Shown: positions 57,854 to 64,000 of the stretch, in pieces
Layout: the number at the start of each line of letters is the position of its first letter
Position numbering within the stretch: the first letter of the stretch is position 1
Assembly (NCBI RefSeq): GCF_008123965.1
Contig: NZ_VSTH01000099.1
Span: forward strand, 22,497-86,496
Direction of reading: 5' to 3'
DNA: 64,000 nucleotides
Origin: Bradyrhizobium hipponense
GTDB lineage: Bacteria > Pseudomonadota > Alphaproteobacteria > Rhizobiales > Xanthobacteraceae
Program-made: the position numbers and the translations under genes
The notes under the pieces: generated by a model
Told to the model about the DNA's origin: nothing
Database searches by the model: none
What the model saw: only the letters and a program-made list of their open reading frames with translations

Positions 57854-58621
57854 ATGGCGTTGCTCGCAAACCACATTGCCGTCGTCACGGGCGCCGGTTC
57901 CGGCATCGGCCGGGCGATTGCGGCAGGCTATGCGCGCGAGGGCGCGCAAGTGGTGCTGCTCGACGTCAATGCCGACACTGTGGCGGAAGCCGCCCAGGAG
58001 ATCCGCAAGGCCGGCAGCAAGGCCGAGAGTTTTGTCCTCGACGCGACCAAGCGCGAAGACTGTTTCGCACTCGCCAAACAGGTCGCGGAAAAGGTCGGGC
58101 AGGTGTCGATCCTGGTCAACAATGCCGGCATCACCCGCCGCAACGCTTTCACCGCGGAGACGGAGACCGTGGCGAAGGACTGGAACGACATCATCTCGCT
58201 CAACCTCAACGGCGTCTTCAACATGACGCAGGCCTTCCTTGCGCCCTTGCGCGCAGCCAAGGGCCGCATCGTAAATATCGGCTCGATCCAGTCCTTCGTG
58301 CATCTGCGCACGCCGAGCTCGGCGGCGTACACGACCTCGAAGCACGGCGTGCTCGGCTTCACCAAGGCGCTTGCCGTCGAGCTCGGCAAGGAAGGCGTGC
58401 GCGTCAACGCGATCGGGCCCGGCTTCATCGAGACCAACATCAACGCCAATGTGCGCGCCACCAATCCGGCGCTGGTGCAGGCCTTCGTCGACCACACCCC
58501 GCTGGCGCGCACCGGCAAGCCCGACGACATCGTCGGCCCCGCGATCTTCCTCGCCTCGGATATGTCGGCTTATGTCACCGGAACAATCGTGATGGTGGAT
58601 GGCGGGTATCGGACAGTGTGA
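57854..58621 (+). CDS. Short-chain dehydrogenase/reductase (SDR)
   Basis: NAD(P)-dependent oxidoreductase of 255 residues. Cofactor loop VVTGAGSGIGRAIAAGYARE, LVNNAGITRRNAF (NNAG), NIGSIQSF (Ser), AYTTSKHGVLGF (YxxxK) and the GPGFIETNIN turn are all present. ASPAGI-like residues at the first strand end LLDVNADTV suggest NAD+ over NADP+. Substrate not predictable. AGGAATATGCC precedes the ATG. Confidence 0.9.
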   Translation: MALLANHIAVVTGAGSGIGRAIAAGYAREGAQVVLLDVNADTVAEAAQEIRKAGSKAESFVLDATKREDCFALAKQVAEKVGQVSILVNNAGITRRNAFTAETETVAKDWNDIISLNLNGVFNMTQAFLAPLRAAKGRIVNIGSIQSFVHLRTPSSAAYTTSKHGVLGFTKALAVELGKEGVRVNAIGPGFIETNINANVRATNPALVQAFVDHTPLARTGKPDDIVGPAIFLASDMSAYVTGTIVMVDGGYRTV

Positions 58622-58819
58622 GCGAGAGCGCCCTGTCGCTGCGAGGCAACCTGTGCCAATCGCGGCGCCTTCGCGGCAATCCCAAGGTCAATTGGTGCTG
58701 GACGCCCGCGGTTAACCTTTCGTTAACCAAACCCGGCCACCGTAGATCTACGGCTTGGGGGTCGTTTGTTCTCGATCCGCTTCCAAAGACGGAAGCGGGC
58801 GTAGATCGGGAGGGTATTG

Positions 58820-59068
58820 ATGACCACTGTTCATGTCGCAGCGTCCGAACCGGGCGCGCAATTTCTTGCTCCAAACCAGATCGTTCCGCTCCTGATCGGC
58901 GCGACCGTGGACGAGGTCGAGCGCGAGCTCGTACTCCAGACGCTCGCGCGCTGCGACGGCAACCGCACGCGCGCCGCGCGCGTGCTTGGCTTGTCGGTGC
59001 GCACGCTGCGCAACAAGATCAGGCTCTACGCCGCCTCCGGCATCGACGTGCCCGCCTATCAGGATTAG
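58820..59068 (+). CDS. Stand-alone Fis-type HTH protein, FlbD C-terminal-like
   Basis: DNA-binding protein of 82 residues. Residues about 30-80 (LIGATVDEVERELVLQTLAR, then CDGNRTRAARVLGLSVRTLR) are a Fis-type helix-turn-helix very like the C-terminal domain of the sigma-54 flagellar activator FlbD. There is no receiver or AAA+ domain, and none of the neighbours are flagellar genes. Starts at an ATG at 58820, preceded by GGGAGGG. It may be a competitor or small co-regulator. Confidence 0.8.
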   Translation: MTTVHVAASEPGAQFLAPNQIVPLLIGATVDEVERELVLQTLARCDGNRTRAARVLGLSVRTLRNKIRLYAASGIDVPAYQD

Positions 59069-59196
59069 CGCGCGGCGGCGCGACGTCGATCCGTACTGCC
59101 GATTGATGTTGATCAAGCCCGGCGCGATGCGCGGGCGGAATTGCCGCTGTCGTCAAACGCCGCTAAGTAGCTTGCTTCCGCAGAGGGAGCAGTGGC

Positions 59197-59697
59197 GTGG
59201 CAGACGAACAGAGACGGCAGGGCCCTCAGGGTCCGCGCGGGCGGCAAGGCGAGCCGGGACGGCCGGGGCCGCAGGGCCATCCGGGCAAGCGGGGGCCGGA
59301 CGGCGCGCGCGGCAAGCCGGGGCCACAGGGCAAGCCGGGACCAGTCGGAAAGGCGGGACCGCAGGGCAAGCAGGGCGCGCCAGGGCCGCAAGGCAAGCAG
59401 GGCGAGATTGGTCCACGGGGACCAGCTGGAGCGCAGGGCCCCACCGGCCCGCGCGGCGAGCCCGGTCCGCCCGGCCAACTGCCGTCGATTGAACAAGTGT
59501 TGCCGTGGCTGGACCAGCTCTTCGACGCCTGGGATGAGCGCCGCCGTCAGCGCGAGCAAGAAGCTGCCGAGCGAGCGGCGCTCGAAGCCGCCGTGCATGA
59601 GGCCGACGATACGCTTGTCGATGACGGTGGCGACGACGGCGAAGGCGACGATCACAAGAAAAAGAAGAAAAAGAAAAACCGCAGCCACAAGGAGTAG
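59197..59697 (+). CDS. Collagen-like protein with charged, lysine-rich tail
   Basis: 166-residue protein. Residues 9-95 are 29 uninterrupted Gly-X-Y triplets, rich in Pro, Gln, Lys and Arg at X and Y (for example GPQ, GKP, GKQ, GEP), so a triple helix is expected. Residues 96-135 form a Glu/Arg/Ala helix, a likely trimerising coiled coil (DQLFDAWDERRRQREQEAAE). The end is Asp-rich, then KKKKKKKNRSHKE. No signal peptide or anchor is visible. Starts with GTG. Confidence 0.88.
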   Translation: MADEQRRQGPQGPRGRQGEPGRPGPQGHPGKRGPDGARGKPGPQGKPGPVGKAGPQGKQGAPGPQGKQGEIGPRGPAGAQGPTGPRGEPGPPGQLPSIEQVLPWLDQLFDAWDERRRQREQEAAERAALEAAVHEADDTLVDDGGDDGEGDDHKKKKKKKNRSHKE

Positions 59698-59766
59698 CGA
59701 TTTCTGGGTCCCGGCTCGGCGGCGCACCGCTAACGCGCTGCACCGCCTCCTGGACACGCGAATTCA

Positions 59767-59988
59767 TCAAGAAGCCTTGGTTGAATCATCCTTGCGGGGC
59801 AGCATGCCCATCCGCTCGAACTGCCAGCGCATCGCGCGATACCAGAGATATCCGACCACCGCGCCGCACAGGGCCACGACGACGACGTTGGCGCTGCTGA
59901 ACGAGCCGCTCCACCACATCATCCACGCGGTCCACAGCAGCGTGAAGACGAGGGCGCCTGCTTTGAGGGGAAGAAGGGGACGGGTCAT
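59767..59988 (-). CDS. Small two-span membrane protein
   Basis: 73 residues, with two hydrophobic helices (AGALVFTLLWTAWMMWWSGS and NVVVVALCGAVVGYLWYRAM) and a basic tail. No family recognised. Start at 59988 (MTRPLLPLKAG), where the frame becomes protein-like. Lies alone between the collagen-like and DUF2277 genes. Confidence 0.65.
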   Translation of the reverse strand: MTRPLLPLKAGALVFTLLWTAWMMWWSGSFSSANVVVVALCGAVVGYLWYRAMRWQFERMGMLPRKDDSTKAS

Positions 59989-60084
59989 GGTCGGGCTCCG
60001 GGTTGGCAAAACCCCGGCGAACATCATCGCGCGTTGAAGCGGCGCCAACCGTGAGCCAGATCACGAAACGGCTGCAGGGACTGA

Positions 60085-60351
60085 CTAGCCGAAACGCAAC
60101 CGCGAACGCTCCTTCACCTTCTCCGCCTCGACCTCGCGATCACGCGCCGGCGCATGGGTGTGCAGTGAGTTCAGCAACCGGTGTGCGGCCTCCGAGACCT
60201 CGGCCACCGCGCGGTCGAACGCCGCCTCATTGGCCTGCGACGGCTTATTGAAACCGGAGAGCTTTCGCACGAACTGGAGCGCACTGGCATGGATCTCCTC
60301 CTCCGTCGCTGCCGGCTCGAAGTTGAACAGCGTCTTGATATTGCGGCACAT
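60085..60351 (-). CDS. DUF2277 family protein
   Basis: Small cytosolic protein of 88 residues, typical DUF2277: MCRNIKTLFNFEPAATEEEI at the N-terminus and ASALQFVRKLSGFNKPSQAN. All-helical. Function unknown. It is 96 bp upstream of the preceding membrane protein on the same strand, so possibly one transcript. Confidence 0.88.
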   Translation of the reverse strand: MCRNIKTLFNFEPAATEEEIHASALQFVRKLSGFNKPSQANEAAFDRAVAEVSEAAHRLLNSLHTHAPARDREVEAEKVKERSRLRFG

Positions 60352-60476
60352 GAAGTGTCTCCGGATGTTTCCCCTCAAAGACGATCGGCTGAACCAAAAT
60401 CCTACATCCTTCCGGACAGTTCTGTTAAGGTTCCCGGCAAAGCGGCCGCAGATTACGAGCCGCAGGGGAGAGGAAC

Positions 60477-61552
60477 ATGAAAACTTGTTGCGCGGTGCTG
60501 TCGGCCGTTCTGCTGTCCATCTCGTTGCCAGCCATCTCGATATCGGCGACGGCCGCCGATTATCCGGCGCCTAAGCAGGGCGACTGGATCGCCAGGGATT
60601 TCAAGTTCCATACCGGCGAGGCCATGCCGGAGCTGCGTCTGCACTACACCACCGTCGGCGAGCCAAGCGGCCAGCCCGTGCTGGTGCTGCACGGATCGGG
60701 CGGCTCGGCCGCGAGCATGCTGGCCGCCAACTTTGGCGGCGAGCTGTTCGGTGCGGGGCAGCCGCTCGATGCATCCAAATACTACATCATCATTCCTGAC
60801 AGCATCGGCCACGGCAAATCGTCAAAACCCTCCGACGGGATGAAGACGAGCTTTCCCAAATACGACTACGACGACATGGTCGAGGCCCAGTATCGGCTGG
60901 TGACGGAAGGGCTCGGCGTCAAGCATTTGCGGCTCGTCATCGGCAATTCGATGGGCGGCATGCATACCTGGCTGTGGGCGAGAAATACCCGAAAGCGATG
61001 GATGCTTTGATTCCGATGGCCTCGCAGCCGACCGAGATGGCATCGCGCAACTGGATGCTGCGCCGGATTATGCTCGACACCATCCGCAACGATCCCGACT
61101 ACAACGGCGGCAGCTACACGAGCCAGCCGCGCATGATGAAATACGCCATCAGCGCCTACGGCATCGCCAGCATCGGCGGAACGCTGGCCTATCAGGCGCA
61201 GGCGCCGACGGCCGCCAAGGCCGACAAGATCGTCGACGAGCGGCTCGCGACACCGATCACCGCGGATGCCAACGACTTCGTCTACCAATGGGAGGCTTCG
61301 CACGACTACAACGCCGCCGACAGGCTGGAGCAGATCGAAGCCTCGCTGCTGCTGATCAATTCCGCCGACGACGAGCGCAACCCACCCGAGACCGGCATCA
61401 CGGAAGCCGCGATGAAGCGGGTCAGGAATGGGCGCCTGTACCTGATCCAAGCGAGCACTGAGACGCGCGGCCACGGAACCACAGGCAACGCAAAATTCTA
61501 CAGCGAGCAGGTCAGGCAGCTCCTGCAAACCGCGCCGCAGCGGGCGATGTAG
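60477..61552 (+). pseudogene. Exported alpha/beta hydrolase (homoserine acetyltransferase-like), single-base frameshift
   Basis: The first frame (60477-61010) gives a signal peptide (LSAVLLSISLPAISISATAA), VLHGSGGSAASMLAANFGGE and the nucleophile elbow IGNSMGGMHTWLW. It then changes to nonsense RNTRKRWML. A second frame (60974-61552) continues at once with GEKYPKAMDALIPMASQPTE to the acid (SADDERN) and His (TRGHGTTG) of the triad. Adding one G to the GGG at 60976-60978 would join them into TWLWGEKYP. Either a real inactivating mutation or a homopolymer sequencing error. Confidence 0.85.
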
Positions 61553-61724
61553 GACGGCGCGCTCCACGTCCTCATCTCGCAATGCATCATATGCGGCGCC
61601 TCCACGCCGCATATTATTTGAGCATGCAATGCGCTCGCAGCTCGGGCTTAATCGCATCAACGATACGAATCGACGCGCGGGATAATCGCGCGCCAGTGGC
61701 ACGGCAGGCGATGACGAGGATCGC

Positions 61725-62069
61725 ATGTACAGATTCGCACTGTGCGTTTGGCTGGCGGCACTGACTGGCGTCGCCTTCGCGTTCGATAACGGTCAATACG
61801 ACAACGTTCCGCCGGACATTCGCGCCTGGTTCAAGAGCGTGATGGCGCCGAACGGCGTGCCCTGCTGCGATATCTCCGACGGCCATCGTACCGAATACGA
61901 CGTGCGCAACGGCGCCTATTGGGTGCCGATCGAGGGCCAGTGGATGGCGGTGCCCGAGCGCGCCATCATCCGCGATCGCGGCAATCCGGTCGGCCAGGCC
62001 GTGGTGTGGTACGTACGCCACCGCGGCGCCATCATCATCAGTTGCTTCGTGCCGGCCGACGCGGTGTAG
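61725..62069 (+). CDS. Conserved exported protein of unknown function
   Basis: 114 residues: signal peptide ALCVWLAALTGVAFAF, then FKSVMAPNGVPCCDISDGHR, YDVRNGAYWVPIEGQWMAVP and QAVVWYVRHRGAIIISCFVP. Three Cys (CC pair and a late Cys) may form a disulfide. I have no name for it, but this pattern (MAPNGVPCCD.SDG) recurs in rhizobial exported proteins. Confidence 0.75.
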   Translation: MYRFALCVWLAALTGVAFAFDNGQYDNVPPDIRAWFKSVMAPNGVPCCDISDGHRTEYDVRNGAYWVPIEGQWMAVPERAIIRDRGNPVGQAVVWYVRHRGAIIISCFVPADAV

Positions 62070-62151
62070 CCGACGGCGGCAGGGTGAATTTGGTTGGCTG
62101 CCGACAGCCCGATCGGGTAGTTTGTTACGAAACTGCAGCGGAGACATCCCG

Positions 62152-62754
62152 TTGACCGACGTTTGCCCCGAAGACCTCGCCGCCCTCTATCCGAAGCCGA
62201 GCCCACGCGTGATCGCGAAGGCGCGTCCCGCGATCGATGCGCATGCGAAGCGATTTATCGAAATGTCGCCGTTCTGCGTGCTCGCGACATCGGGCACCGA
62301 TGGCAGTGTCGATGCCTCGCCGCGTGGCGGAAACATCGGCTTCGTCCACGTCGCCGGCCCCAACCAACTGCTGATGCCCGACCGTTCCGGCAACAACCGG
62401 ATCGACAGTTTTCGGAACGTCGTCGAAGGCTCAGGCTTCGTGCATCTGCTGTTCTTCGTGCCCGGCATCGATGAGACGCTGCGCGTCGGCGGGCGCGGCA
62501 CGCTGTCGGCCGATCCGGATCTGCTCGCCTCCATGGTGGAGTTCGGCAAGCCGCCGCGCGCGGTGTTGAACGTCGCCGTCCGCGAGGTCTATTTCCACTG
62601 CGGCAAGGCGTTGATGCGCTCGAAGCTGTGGTCGCCGGACAAGGTGCAGCGCTCGGTGATGCCGAGCATCGTTGAAATCATCCACGAGCAGACCAGTCTG
62701 GGCGAGCCCGAGAGCCAGGACGTGGTGGAAGCGCGCTACAAGACGCAGCTGTAG
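62152..62754 (+). CDS. Pyridoxamine 5'-phosphate oxidase-like FMN-binding protein
   Basis: Flavin-binding split-barrel protein of 200 residues. Residues about 35-150 hold SPFCVLATSGTDGSVDASPR, MPDRSGNNRIDSFRNVVEGS and HLLFFVPGIDETLRVGGRGT, typical of the MSMEG_1061-like PPOX group. Likely a flavin or F420 reductase rather than true PdxH. Starts at TTG; an in-frame ATG-less extension lies upstream. Substrate unknown. Confidence 0.85.
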   Translation: MTDVCPEDLAALYPKPSPRVIAKARPAIDAHAKRFIEMSPFCVLATSGTDGSVDASPRGGNIGFVHVAGPNQLLMPDRSGNNRIDSFRNVVEGSGFVHLLFFVPGIDETLRVGGRGTLSADPDLLASMVEFGKPPRAVLNVAVREVYFHCGKALMRSKLWSPDKVQRSVMPSIVEIIHEQTSLGEPESQDVVEARYKTQL

Positions 62755-62775
62755 CCACGCGCAGCAACCACATTG

Positions 62776-62918
62776 GTTGTCCCGGACAAGCGCAGCGAAG
62801 CGAAGCGTGGATCCGGGACCCATAGCCACAGCGAGTTGTTTGGCGAGGACTCGTGGTTACCAGGCGCGCGACACAACCTCTCCCTGGGGTTATGGGTCCC
62901 GGCCTTCGCCGGGACGAC
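62776..62918. repeat. Intergenic repeat, family D
   Basis: Left side is degraded (TTGTCCCGGACAAGCGCAGC) while the right side keeps TATGGGTCCCGGCCTTCGCC and GGGACGAC. Fills the 190-bp gap between the convergent PPOX-like and bfr genes. Confidence 0.8.
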
Positions 62919-62944
62919 ACGGGAGTGTGTGGCGACGTTAGTGC

Positions 62945-63433
62945 CTAATGCCCCTCGCCCTCGAGCCCGCCGACGTGCTTCTGGGTGTAGAGCTCGAGGC
63001 CGATGCGGCCGATGAGGTCGAGTTGAGTTTCGAGGAAGTCGATGTGGTGCTCCTCGTCGCTCATCAGCTTCTCGAACAGGTCACGCGTGACGTAATCCTT
63101 GACGCTGTGGCAATAGGTGGCCGCTTCCTGGTAGAGCGCCCGCGCGCTCATCTCGGCGGCGAGGTCGCACTCGATGATCTCCTTGACGTTCTGGCCGATG
63201 CGCAGGGGATCGAGCACCTGCATGTTCGGGAAGCCGTCGAAGAACAGGATGCGCTCGGTGAGCTTGTCGGCGTGCTCCATCTCCTCGATGGATTCCTTGC
63301 GCCAGACCTTGGCCATGTCCCGCAGGCCCCAATTGTCGAGGAAGCGGTAGTGCAGCCAGTACTGGTTGATTGCAGTCAGCTCGTGACGCAGTGCCTTGTT
63401 GAGATACTCGATGACTTTTGCGTCGCCCTGCAT
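62945..63433 (-). CDS. bfr: Bacterioferritin
   Basis: Iron-storage 24-mer with haem, 162 residues, the normal length. Ferroxidase ligands: Glu18 (LRHELTAINQYW), the IEEMEHADKLTERI segment (Glu, Met52 haem ligand, His), and SDEEHHIDFLETQ. Adjacent bfd encodes the reductase partner. A perfect Irr-type iron control element lies 44-60 bp upstream of its ATG, so it is probably repressed by Irr when iron is scarce. Confidence 0.95.
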   Translation of the reverse strand: MQGDAKVIEYLNKALRHELTAINQYWLHYRFLDNWGLRDMAKVWRKESIEEMEHADKLTERILFFDGFPNMQVLDPLRIGQNVKEIIECDLAAEMSARALYQEAATYCHSVKDYVTRDLFEKLMSDEEHHIDFLETQLDLIGRIGLELYTQKHVGGLEGEGH

Positions 63434-63476
63434 GGTTCACTCCAGCTCTTGCAGTCCAATCCGGCCGGAGACCGAA

Positions 63477-63493
63477 TTTAGAATGTTTCTAAA
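63477..63493. promoter_or_regulatory. Iron control element (ICE), probable Irr operator of bfr
   Basis: Perfect palindrome TTTAGAATGTTTCTAAA: half-sites TTTAGAA and TTCTAAA with a 3-bp centre. This is the ICE consensus recognised by Irr in Bradyrhizobium and relatives. It lies 44 bp upstream of the bfr ATG in the 127-bp bfd-bfr gap. Confidence 0.85.
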
Positions 63494-63560
63494 GCAGTTT
63501 AAAGGCAAGGGCAACCGGCTACCGGACGGAGCCGGGGATAAGCTCGGTCGACGGTGGAGT

Positions 63561-63833
63561 TCAGCAGGCCGCCAGCGCGAATTCGACGGGCTCAGACGTC
63601 TCGTCGTTCGCCGCCACCTGATGGCCGTGTGGGCAGCCGGAGCAGCACGATTGGGCGCAGGGGCCAAGCGCTTCGTCGATGATGGTCTTGATCGTGCGCG
63701 CGCAGCGACCGCATTCGGCGCTACAGCCGAGGCAACCATAGACCTGCTTGGCATGGCGAACGGCGTCATCGGACTCGGCGACGGCGGCGCGGATGTCGTC
63801 ATCGCTCAGCACGTTACAGGAACAGACGATCAT
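63561..63833 (-). CDS. bfd: Bacterioferritin-associated ferredoxin Bfd
   Basis: [2Fe-2S] protein that reduces haem in bacterioferritin to release iron. The 90-residue form starts MIVCSCNVLSDDDIRAAVAE and has the cluster ligands CxC and C-x2-C (YGCLGCSAECGRCARTI). The last 35 residues add an unusual Cys/His-rich tail (CAQSCCSGCPHGHQ). Start at 63833. It precedes bfr on the same strand with a 127-bp gap that has its own Irr site, so both may be separately regulated. Confidence 0.92.
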   Translation of the reverse strand: MIVCSCNVLSDDDIRAAVAESDDAVRHAKQVYGCLGCSAECGRCARTIKTIIDEALGPCAQSCCSGCPHGHQVAANDETSEPVEFALAAC

Positions 63834-63943
63834 GGAAAGCGGCAGGCCCTTTGGTGATGCGCCAGTATCGATATTTAAGCGACCGACCGGATGCAAAGGG
63901 AAAAACCGGTATTTGAAGCTATTCCAAACTGGCCCGGGACCAG

Positions 63944-63960
63944 CCTAGAACGGCTCTAAA
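63944..63960. promoter_or_regulatory. Imperfect ICE-like site upstream of bfd
   Basis: CCTAGAACGGCTCTAAA retains the core TAGAA-N4-TCTA of the Irr consensus with changes at the ends. A weaker TTTGAAGCTATTCCAAA lies at 63912-63928. Both are 80-130 bp upstream of the bfd ATG. Suggestive only. Confidence 0.35.
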
Positions 63961-64000
63961 ACACGGCGTTGCGCTGGATCAAAATTAAGCTGCATCGGGC

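Noticed and set aside
59220..59485. Repetitive Gly-rich DNA that at first resembles a repeat array
   Set aside because: No spacers or exact repeat units; it is the Gly-X-Y coding repeat of the collagen-like protein, not a CRISPR array.
1..64000. Search for prophage, integrase, transposase, tRNA, rRNA and CRISPR
   Set aside because: None was recognisable by eye; no cloverleaf, IS terminal repeats with transposase, or spaced direct repeats were found.

Overview
The window is about 64 kb of high-GC chromosomal DNA from an alphaproteobacterium of the order Hyphomicrobiales, most likely Bradyrhizobium or a close relative (Nitrobacteraceae). The grounds are the gene content (a dcw cluster without mraZ, an ECF42-type sigma factor with a DGPF-motif partner, Rhodobacter-type phosphatidylethanolamine methyltransferase, bfd-bfr with an Irr-type iron control element) and the many long palindromic intergenic repeats typical of these genomes. 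There are no rRNA or tRNA genes, prophage, integrase, IS element or CRISPR array. It reads as core chromosome with local accessory genes.

Layout. 1-3787 (minus): start of a division and cell-wall operon, rsmH-ftsL-ftsI-murE, with murE cut by the window edge. 4.3-5.1 kb: peptidoglycan amidase. 5.2-6.8 kb: sigma factor plus DGPF protein. About 6.95-7.39 kb: RNase P RNA. 7.5-10.3 kb: DUF983 protein, MocR-type regulator, TauE/SafE permease. 10.3-17.9 kb: drug-export block (MATE, ABC exporter, EmrB-like MFS, EmrA-like HlyD, and a divergent TetR with a perfect palindromic operator). 17.9-19.4 kb: DUF6665-like protein and stand-alone LanC-like protein. 19.5-23.7 kb: envelope proteins (extensin-like, DUF2147, FecR). 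23.8-29.9 kb: membrane-lipid neighbourhood (psd, NUDIX, class III aminotransferase, Mpo1-like membrane protein, pmtA, GT4 glycosyltransferase). 30-36.9 kb: L,D-transpeptidase, cytochrome c, GIY-YIG protein lying among repeats, DUF899 cluster, DUF4403. 37-41.7 kb: polyamine-type ABC importer. 42-46.1 kb: PRC-barrel protein, Ser-rich protein, a two-component system whose response regulator has an apparent internal deletion, zinc ribbon, lytic transglycosylase. 46.2-51.3 kb: thiamin operon (TPP riboswitch, thiO, thiS, thiG, thiE, thiC). 51.3-62.8 kb: mostly small metabolic and unknown genes, including two GSTs, RidA, a tandem pair of small exported proteins, a Fis-type HTH, a collagen-like protein and a frameshifted hydrolase. 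62.9-63.8 kb: bfr and bfd.

How the genes work together. The clearest units are division/cell wall (rsmH to murE), thiamin synthesis under riboswitch control, EmrAB-type export under TetR, iron storage and release (Bfr with Bfd) under a probable Irr site, polyamine-type import, and phospholipid head-group synthesis, where Psd makes phosphatidylethanolamine and PmtA can methylate it toward phosphatidylcholine. The observations most worth checking are the response regulator that has lost its phosphoacceptor Asp and almost all of its DNA-binding domain, the GIY-YIG gene whose C-terminus is encoded by an intergenic repeat, the lone LanC-like enzyme, the lipid neighbourhood with two genes of unknown reaction, and the cytosolic collagen-like protein.
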